Translations under genes and position numbers: made by a program
Part shown: piece after piece, positions 53,856 to 61,690 of the stretch
Position numbering within the stretch: the stretch's first letter is position 1
How the letters are laid out: each line of letters opens with the position of its first letter
The notes under the pieces: generated by a model
What the model saw: only the letters and a program-made list of their open reading frames with translations
What the model was told of the DNA's origin: nothing
Databases searched by the model: none
NCBI GenBank assembly: GCA_045046885.1
Contig: JASFYX010000018.1
Location: 36,167-100,166, forward strand
Direction: 5' to 3'
Source of the DNA: CG1-02-35-72 sp045046885
Lineage (GTDB): Bacteria > Bacteroidota > Bacteroidia > Flavobacteriales > Flavobacteriaceae
DNA: 64,000 nucleotides

Positions 53856-54842
53856 TCACCTTTTATACGATAAAAATTTCTCCTTAATTAAATCAATTTT
53901 TTTATTCTTAATCACTTCCTTCTTTTTAATATACCAAATAGGCCCAGTTGAAATAAATTTAAAATTATTCTTAAAATAACTACTATCCTTGTTTAGAGTA
54001 ACAGAATCTAGTAGCATATCATCATATACAAAGTCCTTAATGTAATTAACAAATTCTTTACTGTAGTTTTCTGGAGGTTTTACACCGTCCTTGACAGAAT
54101 AAATTAGTATAGGCCTCCTTTTAAAATCCGTATAAAAAGAAATTGGGGAAAAATAAATATATGACATAACATCTATACTACTTATATAATAATTCGAATT
54201 ATTACTTGAAATTTCCTTTGATAAAAAAACTGTTATTACTTTTTTATTTTCTCCAATTTTATCATCATAAAAATGATTCTCATTCATATAGTTATCAATG
54301 TTATGCAACAGTGTTTTGTCAAAAAGATAAACCTTTTTTATAGTATCTGGGCTGTAATATATTTCTTTCGGATAATTAGAAGCGCTCATACCTATATTAT
54401 CTTCATTCCATAACTCTTGTAGTCTAAATTTAACCAAAGAATAAGTGCTGTATTCTTGAAAAGGTGTATTGATATGCCCTAAATATGATTTCTTTGGAAT
54501 CTTAGTACTCTTCCTTAAACGCTTATCTTTACTTCTTAAAACGGCATAAAGCAATTTTTTATTAACTATTTTATCTATAATTAGTTTACGTAAAGAAATA
54601 TAAGAATGTAAAGATGTAGACATTATCCAACTATTTTTCCTGTCAAAATTGGTCTCATAAAAGAATCTTGGCAATTCCTTACAATTATTACAAGAATAGG
54701 AATTTAAGGAATCTACCATTCTATTAACAAATTTCAGACCTCTTATTCTCCTTTTTACTTCATCTTTTCTAAGTTCATATGTGTTTTGTGAAAAAGATAA
54801 AAAAAAGCCAAAACTAAAAATTATTATAAATGTTTTCCTCAT
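53856..54842 (-). CDS. Secreted protein of unknown function
   Basis: This 328-residue protein has a signal peptide (MRKTFIIIFSFGFFLSFSQ). The mature part is basic and Tyr/Ser/Lys-rich, with a CNNCKELP pair of Cys near residue 55. No known domain or T9SS sorting signal was recognised. It lies 39 bp after the recJ gene and may share its transcript. Confidence 0.7.
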   Translation of the reverse strand: MRKTFIIIFSFGFFLSFSQNTYELRKDEVKRRIRGLKFVNRMVDSLNSYSCNNCKELPRFFYETNFDRKNSWIMSTSLHSYISLRKLIIDKIVNKKLLYAVLRSKDKRLRKSTKIPKKSYLGHINTPFQEYSTYSLVKFRLQELWNEDNIGMSASNYPKEIYYSPDTIKKVYLFDKTLLHNIDNYMNENHFYDDKIGENKKVITVFLSKEISSNNSNYYISSIDVMSYIYFSPISFYTDFKRRPILIYSVKDGVKPPENYSKEFVNYIKDFVYDDMLLDSVTLNKDSSYFKNNFKFISTGPIWYIKKKEVIKNKKIDLIKEKFLSYKR

Positions 54843-54881
54843 ATCATAACTATTTATTATTATTCATCTTTTAAATATATG

Positions 54882-56582
54882 TCAATTATCCACTAGAATA
54901 TCTTTAACATTTAATTGTATAGATGTCATACCGTTCCATACATTTTCTTCAATGGTAAAAACGGCTTTAAAAGGTTTGCCGCTAGAAATTAACGGGTATT
55001 TATCACCTAAATTGAATCCAATACCGCTGTAAGTCTTACTATCTGACCCTGCAATAATACTCAGTTTTAAATGTGTTTTATCGGCTCCTACACATTTGCC
55101 AAAACCATTATCGCGTAAACCCGATGCCATAAAAACCGGCGCCATATTTTGTGGCCCAAAAGGGGCAAACTGTTTGAGAATACGCACAAACTTTGGGGTG
55201 ATATCTTGCAAATCTATTTCTGCATCGTATAAAATTTCGGGTGTCAAACTCGTTTCAGAAATTGTTGTTTTTACAACTTGCTCAAAAGCTTCTTTAAAAT
55301 TTTGATAATTTTTTTCTTCTAAGGTCAATCCCGCTGCATACATATGACCCCCAAATTGCTCTAAATGCTCAGCACAACTTTCAATGGCATTATACACGTC
55401 AAAACCTTTGACAGACCTTGCAGAAGCAGCTAACTTTTTACCACTTTTTGTAAAAACTAACGTTGGTTTGTAATAAGTTTCAATAAGTCTTGAGGCCACA
55501 ATGCCAATCACCCCTTTATGCCATTTCTCATTGTAAACAACTGTTGTATAATGCTCTTTTTCGTCATTTTCAGCAATCTGATTGAGTGCTTCTATCGTAA
55601 TACTCTTATCTTGTATTCTTCTGTCTAAATTAAAATCAGATATTTCTTTTGCAAAAGCTTCGGCCTGTGTTAAATTCATTTCGGTAAGCAATTCAACCGC
55701 ATAACGGCCGTGTTTCATACGCCCTGCCGCATTTATTTTAGGGGCAATACCAAAAACCACATCGGTAATACTTAAAACCTTTGTTTTAGTCTGACCCATT
55801 AATGCTTTAATGCCGGGTCTGGGATTTGAATTTATAACCTTTAAACCGTAATACGCCAAAATCCTATTTTCGTCTACAATAGGTACAATATCGGCACCAA
55901 TGGCAATAGCCACCAAATCTAAATAAGGGATTAATTTGTCAAATTTTTGACGGCGTTTTTCGGCCAAAGCCTGAATCAATTTAAAACCAATTCCGCAACC
56001 GCACAATTCATCAAAGGGGTAGGTACAATCGGCACGTTTTGGATCTAAAATAGCGACTGCTTTAGGTAATTCATCGCCCGGTCTGTGATGGTCGCAGATA
56101 ATAAAATCAATCTTTTTTTTAAGCGCATAATCAATTTTATCTACGGCTTTAATACCGCAATCTAAAGCAATTATCAACCCAATATCATTATCGTCTGCAA
56201 AGTCGATTCCTTTAAATGAAATACCATAACCTTCATCATACCTGTCCGGAATATAAGTGGCAACATTGCTATAAATAGTTTTTAAATAAGAGCTGACCAA
56301 ACTTACGGCCGTAGTACCGTCAACATCATAATCGCCGTAAACAAGAATAGTTTCATCATTGGCAAAGGCTTTTTCGATACGCGCCACGACCAAATCCATA
56401 TCTTTCATCAAAAACGGACTGTGTAAATCGGCTAATTGTGGTCTAAAAAAGTTTTTAGCCTGATTAAAATTTGTTATGTTGCGCTGTACCAATAATTGAG
56501 CAACCAAACCCGAAACCCCTAAGTCTTTTGCTAAAGAGTTGACAAGTTTTTCGTCGGGTATAGATTTAAGAGTCCAGCGCAT
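54882..56582 (-). CDS. recJ: Single-stranded-DNA-specific exonuclease RecJ
   Basis: This 566-residue DHH-family exonuclease degrades single-stranded DNA 5' to 3' in repair and recombination. Motifs are LVYGDYDVDGTTA (GDYDVDG at 83-89), IALDCGIK, ICDHHRPG (DHH at 164-166) and the DHHA1-region ASARSVKGFDVYNAI with EQFGGHMYAAGLTL. The C-terminal OB fold is present. Confidence 0.96.
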   Translation of the reverse strand: MRWTLKSIPDEKLVNSLAKDLGVSGLVAQLLVQRNITNFNQAKNFFRPQLADLHSPFLMKDMDLVVARIEKAFANDETILVYGDYDVDGTTAVSLVSSYLKTIYSNVATYIPDRYDEGYGISFKGIDFADDNDIGLIIALDCGIKAVDKIDYALKKKIDFIICDHHRPGDELPKAVAILDPKRADCTYPFDELCGCGIGFKLIQALAEKRRQKFDKLIPYLDLVAIAIGADIVPIVDENRILAYYGLKVINSNPRPGIKALMGQTKTKVLSITDVVFGIAPKINAAGRMKHGRYAVELLTEMNLTQAEAFAKEISDFNLDRRIQDKSITIEALNQIAENDEKEHYTTVVYNEKWHKGVIGIVASRLIETYYKPTLVFTKSGKKLAASARSVKGFDVYNAIESCAEHLEQFGGHMYAAGLTLEEKNYQNFKEAFEQVVKTTISETSLTPEILYDAEIDLQDITPKFVRILKQFAPFGPQNMAPVFMASGLRDNGFGKCVGADKTHLKLSIIAGSDSKTYSGIGFNLGDKYPLISSGKPFKAVFTIEENVWNGMTSIQLNVKDILVDN

Positions 56583-56615
56583 GATGGATTTTAAACTTAC
56601 CCAAATATAGTTATT

Positions 56616-57035
56616 TTATTTCTCAAAGTACTGAATATTAGTACTTACTTTAGCAAACTGGCGGAACATTTCCATAACGCCACAGTAACGCTCAACAGAT
56701 AAGTTTATAGCTTTTTCTATTTTAGCCTTTTTAAAATCACTTCCATAGAATTTGTAAACAACCTCAACTGCATCATAATATTTAGGATGCTCATCGGTTA
56801 AATGACCTTTAACTTCTATTTTAAAATCGGCTACCTCGGCGTGCATTTTTTCAAGAAGTGATATAACATCCATACCCGTACAACCCGCTAAGGCACTTAA
56901 CATTAAAGGTTTTGGCAAAACCCCTTTATTTTGACCGCCAAATTGAGGATCAGAATCAATACTTATTGTTCCTCCGGGTTCTTCTACATTAAAAAGCATA
57001 TTACCCTGCCAATTGGTCTCTATTGTGTGTGTCAT
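56616..57035 (-). CDS. OsmC family peroxiredoxin
   Basis: This 139-residue protein is counted from ATG 57035 (MTHTIETNWQ); longer starts to 57086 add a hydrophobic stretch without family similarity. The two reactive Cys of OsmC/Ohr proteins are C52 (LAGCTGMDVISLL) and C118 (ERYCGVMEM). It reduces organic or inorganic peroxides with thiols. It is divergent from the AhpD-like gene at 57348, with operator site C between them. Confidence 0.9.
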   Translation of the reverse strand: MTHTIETNWQGNMLFNVEEPGGTISIDSDPQFGGQNKGVLPKPLMLSALAGCTGMDVISLLEKMHAEVADFKIEVKGHLTDEHPKYYDAVEVVYKFYGSDFKKAKIEKAINLSVERYCGVMEMFRQFAKVSTNIQYFEK

Positions 57036-57123
57036 TTTATTAATTTTTTTCTTGTCCAAATTTACGAGAAAAAGAGGCATTATCACTAAATTATTGAGAC
57101 AATAAAATTTGAAAATGAGTCGG

Positions 57124-57163
57124 TATAAAAAACAAAGCTCATTTTAGATACATCTAAAATGAG
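57124..57163 (-). terminator. Hairpin terminator in the OsmC/AhpD gap
   Basis: GCTCATTTTAGA and TCTAAAATGAGC (about 57136-57163) form a 12-bp stem with a 4-nt loop. On the minus strand it is followed by TTTGTTTTTT. It lies downstream of a minus-strand -7 box (57209-57216) and upstream of the OsmC gene, so it would end a short leader or small RNA. Confidence 0.65.
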
Positions 57164-57202
57164 CCTTATTCAATTAGTAGTAATTGTTTTTAATTATTTG
57201 AT
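57124..57202 (-). ncRNA. Possible short transcript or attenuated leader upstream of OsmC gene
   Basis: A minus-strand -7 box TAGTTTTG (57216-57209) placed 31 nt from operator site C predicts a start near 57202. The hairpin at 57136-57163 with T-run predicts an end near 57124, giving about 75-80 nt with no open reading frame. It may be a small RNA, or a leader whose read-through feeds the OsmC gene. This is prediction only. Confidence 0.35.
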
Positions 57203-57247
57203 TTTAATCAAAACTAATATATTTAGTCTTTACAAACTAATTAATGT

Positions 57248-57278
57248 TGTGAATGGCGTTTTTTAGTATGTAAACGAC
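57248..57278 (+). promoter_or_regulatory. Putative LytTR-type operator, site C
   Basis: Half sites TGTGAATGGC (57248-57257) and TGTAAACGAC (57269-57278) start 21 bp apart. In the minus direction a -7 box follows after 31 nt. In the plus direction TTG (57286-57288), a 20-nt spacer and TAGGTTTT (57309-57316) follow after 30 nt. It could therefore serve both divergent units. Confidence 0.6.
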
Positions 57279-57285
57279 ACTTTTT

Positions 57286-57316
57286 TTGAATATTTTACCA
57301 AAACAGAATAGGTTTT
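57286..57316 (+). promoter_or_regulatory. Promoter of the AhpD-like gene
   Basis: TTG (57286-57288), 20-nt spacer and TAGGTTTT (57309-57316), one mismatch from consensus. The ATG at 57348 is 31 bp downstream, and operator site C is immediately upstream. Confidence 0.55.
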
Positions 57317-57347
57317 ATTTCGTATTATTGTTATCTAAAAAATAATT

Positions 57348-57938
57348 ATGCCCTTAGTAAAGCCCTTACCTTCTGATGCAAACGAAGATGTTAAAAAATT
57401 AGCTGAATTCTTTAACGAAACACTGGGATTCTGTCCAAACTCTGTTTTAACCATGCAAATTCGCCCTGAAATTGCGAGGTCTTTTATCAGCTTAAATATG
57501 GCTGTAATGGACAATAAAGGACGTGTAACTTCTGCTTTAAAACGCCTAATAGCTTGGGTTTCTAGCAACGCTACGGGATGCCGCTATTGCCAAGCCCATG
57601 CCATTCGTGCTGCTGAACGTTACGGGGCTGAACAAGAACAATTAGACAATGTATGGGATTACAAAACCCACCCCGCTTTTAATGCTGCCGAACGCGCTGC
57701 TTTAGATTTTGCTTTGTCCGCTTCTGTCTTACCAAACGACGTGAACAAAAATATTCAAGCCACCCTCCACAAATATTGGGACGACGGCGAGATTGTAGAA
57801 ATGTTAGGGGTTATTTCTCTTTTCGGATTTTTAAACCGCTGGAATGATTCTATGGGAACCGTTATTGAAGAGGGCGCCGTTGAATCTGCCGAAACCTTTT
57901 TAGGGAAACACGGTTGGGAGCGTGGGAAACATGTGTGA
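57348..57938 (+). CDS. AhpD-like (carboxymuconolactone decarboxylase family) protein
   Basis: This 196-residue protein is helical with the redox motif CxxCxxH: C78, C81 and H84 in GCRYCQAHAI, typical of AhpD and other peroxidase-related members. It probably reduces peroxides or supports a peroxiredoxin. It is divergent from the OsmC gene, so a shared oxidative-stress role is likely. Confidence 0.88.
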   Translation: MPLVKPLPSDANEDVKKLAEFFNETLGFCPNSVLTMQIRPEIARSFISLNMAVMDNKGRVTSALKRLIAWVSSNATGCRYCQAHAIRAAERYGAEQEQLDNVWDYKTHPAFNAAERAALDFALSASVLPNDVNKNIQATLHKYWDDGEIVEMLGVISLFGFLNRWNDSMGTVIEEGAVESAETFLGKHGWERGKHV

Positions 57939-57945
57939 TAAGAAC

Positions 57946-57985
57946 AAAGATACTAGACCGCTTCGCTTTTAGATAAAAGACTTAA
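57946..57985 (+). repeat. Interspersed repeat (TAGACCGC..CGCTTTTAGA), copy 2
   Basis: AAAGATACTAGACCGC followed by TTCGCTTTTAGA and AGACTT matches the copy at 16622-16663. It lies just after the AhpD-like gene. Confidence 0.6.
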
Positions 57986-58007
57986 TAGTTATTAATTTCT
58001 ATTTATT

Positions 58008-58044
58008 TTGATAATTTGTAAAGTTTTATTTACATTTGTACAAA
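58008..58044 (+). promoter_or_regulatory. Promoter with palindromic operator for the membrane/HTH pair
   Basis: TTG (58008-58010), a 20-nt spacer and TACATTTG (58031-58038) match the consensus exactly. The palindrome TTTGTACAAA (58035-58044) overlaps the -7 box and the likely start point. It is a good candidate site for the small HTH repressor encoded in the same operon. Confidence 0.7.
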
Positions 58045-58055
58045 TATAATAGATT

Positions 58056-58487
58056 ATGAAAGTACAAATATTACCAAATTGGTGTAAGAAATTAGGTTTC
58101 TTTATTTTTCTAGTTACTTCTATAATAAGCGGTGGTGATGGTTTTATAGATGGATTTATGGATGGGCAGAATAATTATGGAAGTGTAAATAAATCTAAAT
58201 ACGAGTCAAATCTTTTTTCAAATTATTTTGGAGAAAATCTTTTACATATTTTTAGCGTTTTAGCAATAGTTGGTTTAATTATTTATATGATTTCTAAAGA
58301 AAAAATTGAGGATGACTACATAAATAAGTTACGTTTAGAATCGTTTCAGTTAACTGCAATTATAGGAATGTTATTGTCACTAGTTTTATTTACTTTTACA
58401 AATCATTTAGAATTAACATTAGATTATTTTGTCGTACTTTTCTTATGGATTTACTTTATTGTCTTTTTTATTAAAAAAAATAACTGA
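58056..58487 (+). CDS. Small membrane protein linked to an HTH regulator
   Basis: This 143-residue protein has about four membrane helices (near 10-27, 70-87, 103-120, 124-140) and a short loop rich in Gly, Asp and Asn after the first. The stop overlaps the HTH gene start by 1 nt. Pairs of a small membrane protein and a YozG-like HTH protein are common in bacteria; their role is mostly unknown. Confidence 0.75.
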   Translation: MKVQILPNWCKKLGFFIFLVTSIISGGDGFIDGFMDGQNNYGSVNKSKYESNLFSNYFGENLLHIFSVLAIVGLIIYMISKEKIEDDYINKLRLESFQLTAIIGMLLSLVLFTFTNHLELTLDYFVVLFLWIYFIVFFIKKNN

Positions 58488-58681
58488 TGAAAAATCTTGT
58501 AAAAGTAGAGCGTGCTAGGCATGATTTAACGCAATCAGATTTAGCAGACAAGCTAGGTGTTTCTAGACAATCAATTCATGCTATAGAAAAAAATAAATTT
58601 AATCCCTCTGTTACATTGGCTTTAAAAATGGCTAAATTTTTTAATGTAACAGTAGAATATTTATTTGAAATTGAAGATTAA
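58487..58681 (+). CDS. Small XRE-family HTH regulator
   Basis: This 64-residue protein is a single helix-turn-helix domain: LTQSDLADKLGVSRQSIHAIE and NPSVTLALKMAKFFNVTVEYLF, close to YozG/Cro-type regulators. It probably represses its own promoter through the palindrome at 58035-58044 and may be tied to the membrane protein by protein contact. Confidence 0.92.
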   Translation: MKNLVKVERARHDLTQSDLADKLGVSRQSIHAIEKNKFNPSVTLALKMAKFFNVTVEYLFEIED

Positions 58682-58787
58682 TTTAAAATCGTTTTAACAA
58701 TCTAATCGTTTTTATTAAAATACGTTTTTCAGACATTTTTTTTTTATAACCACAATTTTTATTACCAATACAACTGAATACTGTCAG

Positions 58788-59459
58788 CTACTCCCGCCCT
58801 TCAACCACAATCACAAACTCCCCTTTTGGGGCTTTGTTTTCAAAATGAGTGAGTACTTCTGCAACTGTACCACGTATTGTTTCTTCGTAAAGCTTGGTGA
58901 GTTCTCGAGAAATCGAAATTTTTCGGTCAGCCCCAAAATAGTCAGCAAATTGGGTAAGCGTTTTAAGTAATTTATGAGGTGATTCATAAAAAATAATAGT
59001 CCGTGTTTCTGTGGCTAATAATTTAAGGCGTGTTTGACGCCCTTTTTTAGGCGGTAAAAATCCTTCGAATACAAATTTATCGTTTGGAAACCCACTATTT
59101 ACAAGCGCTGGAACAAAAGCTGTTGCGCCGGGTAAACATTCAATAGCAATATTGTTTTCTACACAAGCTCGCGTCAATAAAAACCCCGGGTCTGAAATAG
59201 CCGGCGTACCGGCATCGGTAATAAGTGCCATCGTTTCACCTCCTTTTAGTCGGCTAATTAAACTGTTGAGTATTTTATGCTCATTGTGCATATGGTGACT
59301 TTTCATAGGGGTTGCAATATCAAAATGTTTGAGCAATTTACCCGATGTCCGTGTGTCTTCTGCTAAAATAACATCCACCTCTTTAAGCACTTGTATAGCC
59401 CTAAAAGTCATATCATCTAAATTGCCAATGGGCGTGGGAACCAAATAAAGTTTAGCCAT
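58788..59459 (-). CDS. rsmI: 16S rRNA (cytidine1402-2'-O)-methyltransferase
   Basis: This 223-residue SAM enzyme of the tetrapyrrole-methylase fold has YLVPTPIGNLDDMTFRAI, LAEDTRTSGKLL, ITDAGTPAISDPG and FEGFLPPKKGRQ. It modifies C1402 of 16S rRNA. It is shorter than the E. coli protein, lacking the C-terminal extension. It lies 2 bp after the cupin gene. Confidence 0.95.
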   Translation of the reverse strand: MAKLYLVPTPIGNLDDMTFRAIQVLKEVDVILAEDTRTSGKLLKHFDIATPMKSHHMHNEHKILNSLISRLKGGETMALITDAGTPAISDPGFLLTRACVENNIAIECLPGATAFVPALVNSGFPNDKFVFEGFLPPKKGRQTRLKLLATETRTIIFYESPHKLLKTLTQFADYFGADRKISISRELTKLYEETIRGTVAEVLTHFENKAPKGEFVIVVEGRE

Positions 59460-59461
59460 AA

Positions 59462-59821
59462 TTAAATACTTTCATAGGTTTCTACGGTGAGTTCGTTTAC
59501 AATATCACCTGTATGTTTTGTACTTAGCGGTTCAAATAACAATACCTGAACTTCTTCTTCGGCAATGGGTTTGTGTTCTACTCCTTTTGGGATAATAAAT
59601 ATTTCACCCTCGTTTAAAGTAACGGTTTTATTGCGGAATTCAATTCTTAATTGCCCTTTTATAATCATAAAAAGCTCATCTTCGTCGGCATGCGTATGCC
59701 AAATAAAAGTCCCTTTTAGTTTGGCTAGTAAGATTTGTTGTCCATTTAATTCGCCAATTTTTTTAGGCGTCCAATGTTCGTTAAAAAGGCTTAATTTTTC
59801 TAAAATATTTATCGGAGTCAT
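59462..59821 (-). CDS. Cupin-domain protein
   Basis: This 119-residue single cupin has a first metal motif WHTHADEDELFMIIKGQLRIEF and second motif NEGEIFIIPKGVEHKPIA. Its function is unknown, perhaps binding a small molecule or acting as an enzyme. It precedes rsmI in an operon and is divergent from aspS. Confidence 0.88.
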   Translation of the reverse strand: MTPINILEKLSLFNEHWTPKKIGELNGQQILLAKLKGTFIWHTHADEDELFMIIKGQLRIEFRNKTVTLNEGEIFIIPKGVEHKPIAEEEVQVLLFEPLSTKHTGDIVNELTVETYESI

Positions 59822-59934
59822 CCCACAAAATTACAAAGTTTTTTATTGGAAATTGTTTTAATATGAATTCGTCTTTTAATTTGTAAAAGCTATGGTATTA
59901 TCACTAAATTTGCACATTCAAATTTTGATTGATT

Positions 59935-61689
59935 ATGTATAGAACACACAGTTGTGGTGAATTGACATTAGCAAATAAAAGCCAAGAAGTTACCTTGGCG
60001 GGATGGGTACAAAAAGTACGCGATAAAGGTTTTATGGTTTGGGTAGATTTACGCGATCGTTATGGTATTACCCAACTTATTTTTGACGAAGCACGTACCG
60101 ATACTGCTCTTTTAGAAAAAGCCAAGTCATTAGGACGTGAATTTGTTATTCAAATAGAAGGTGAAATTATTGAGCGTGAAGCTAAAAATAAAAATATCCC
60201 AACTGGCGAAATTGAAGTTTTGGTCAAAAAATTGACAATTCTAAACAAGTCTAAAACACCGCCTTTTACAATAGAAAACAAAACCGATGGTGGCGAAGAA
60301 TTGCGTATGAAATACCGCTATTTAGACATTCGTCGTAATCCTGTAAAAGAGAAACTTATTTTTAGACACAAAGTGTCGCAAGAAGTGCGTAAGTATCTTT
60401 CGAATGAAGGTTTTATTGAAGTAGAAACACCTTACTTAATCAAATCTACACCCGAAGGGGCACGCGATTTTGTAGTGCCAAGTCGTATGAACTCAGGACA
60501 ATTTTACGCCCTACCACAATCGCCTCAAACCTTTAAACAGCTGTTGATGGTGGCAGGCTTGGACAAGTATTTCCAAATTGTAAAATGTTTTAGAGATGAA
60601 GATTTACGTGCCGACCGTCAACCGGAGTTTACACAAATTGATTGCGAAATGTCTTTTGTTGAACAAGAAGATATCCTCAACACTTTTGAAGGCTTAACCA
60701 AGCATCTCCTCAAAGAAATAAAAGGTGTTGATGTAGCCGATTTCCCAAGAATGACTTACGACGAGGCTATGAAAACCTATGGCAACGACAAACCCGATAT
60801 CAGATTCGGCATGAAATTCGGTGAGCTAAACGATATCGCCCAAGGCAAAGGCTTTGGTGTTTTTGATAGTCAGGAATTGGTTGTAGGTATTGCCGTTCCC
60901 GGATGTGCACACTACAGCCGCAAGCAAACCGACAAATTGATAGATTTTGTAAGACGTCCTCAAATTGGCGCCAAAGGTTTAATTTTTGCTAAATACAATG
61001 ACGATGGCAGTTTTAAATCGTCTGTAGATAAATTCTTTACACAAGACGATTTACAAGCTTGGGCAAAAAGACTAGGGGCTCACAAAGGTGATTTAATGCT
61101 CATAATGTCGGGTGATACCAATGCGGTTCGTACACAATTAAGTGCTTTACGTATGCATATGGCCGAAACTTTAAACCTGAGAAATCCAAACGAGTTTGCA
61201 CCACTTTGGGTAGTAGATTTTCCACTTTTAGAATGGGATGAAGAAAGTGGTCGTTTTCATGCGATGCACCACCCGTTTACATCCCCAAAACCCGAAGATA
61301 TTAAACTTTTAGAAACCAACCCTGCAGCTGTTCGTGCTAATGCTTACGATATGGTTTTAAACGGCAACGAAATAGGCGGTGGCTCTATAAGAATACACGA
61401 TAAAGCTACTCAAAAAATGATGTTTGACCATTTAGGTTTTACCCCTGAAGAAGCCGAAAATCAGTTTGGCTTTTTAATGAATGCTTTTGAGTATGGGGCA
61501 CCACCTCATGGCGGATTGGCTTTTGGTTTAGACAGATTGGTAGCCATCTTAGGCGGTCAAGAATCTATCCGCGATTTTATTGCTTTCCCTAAAAACAATA
61601 CAGGACGCGATGTTATGATTGATGCCCCATCGGCGATAGACCAAAATCAGTTAGACGAATTACATTTAAATCTTAATCTAGAAGACTAA
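59935..61689 (+). CDS. aspS: Aspartate--tRNA ligase
   Basis: This 584-residue class II synthetase starts at ATG 59935 (MYRTHSCGELT); the TTG at 59929 is rejected. It has an N-terminal OB fold that binds the anticodon, then motif 2 (FRDEDLRADRQPEFTQIDCEMSF region, in parts) and motif 3 (GLAFGLDRLVAIL). The bacterial GAD insertion is present in the middle. A -7 box TAAATTTG (59905-59912) lies upstream. Confidence 0.97.
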   Translation: MYRTHSCGELTLANKSQEVTLAGWVQKVRDKGFMVWVDLRDRYGITQLIFDEARTDTALLEKAKSLGREFVIQIEGEIIEREAKNKNIPTGEIEVLVKKLTILNKSKTPPFTIENKTDGGEELRMKYRYLDIRRNPVKEKLIFRHKVSQEVRKYLSNEGFIEVETPYLIKSTPEGARDFVVPSRMNSGQFYALPQSPQTFKQLLMVAGLDKYFQIVKCFRDEDLRADRQPEFTQIDCEMSFVEQEDILNTFEGLTKHLLKEIKGVDVADFPRMTYDEAMKTYGNDKPDIRFGMKFGELNDIAQGKGFGVFDSQELVVGIAVPGCAHYSRKQTDKLIDFVRRPQIGAKGLIFAKYNDDGSFKSSVDKFFTQDDLQAWAKRLGAHKGDLMLIMSGDTNAVRTQLSALRMHMAETLNLRNPNEFAPLWVVDFPLLEWDEESGRFHAMHHPFTSPKPEDIKLLETNPAAVRANAYDMVLNGNEIGGGSIRIHDKATQKMMFDHLGFTPEEAENQFGFLMNAFEYGAPPHGGLAFGLDRLVAILGGQESIRDFIAFPKNNTGRDVMIDAPSAIDQNQLDELHLNLNLED

Positions 61690-61690
61690 A

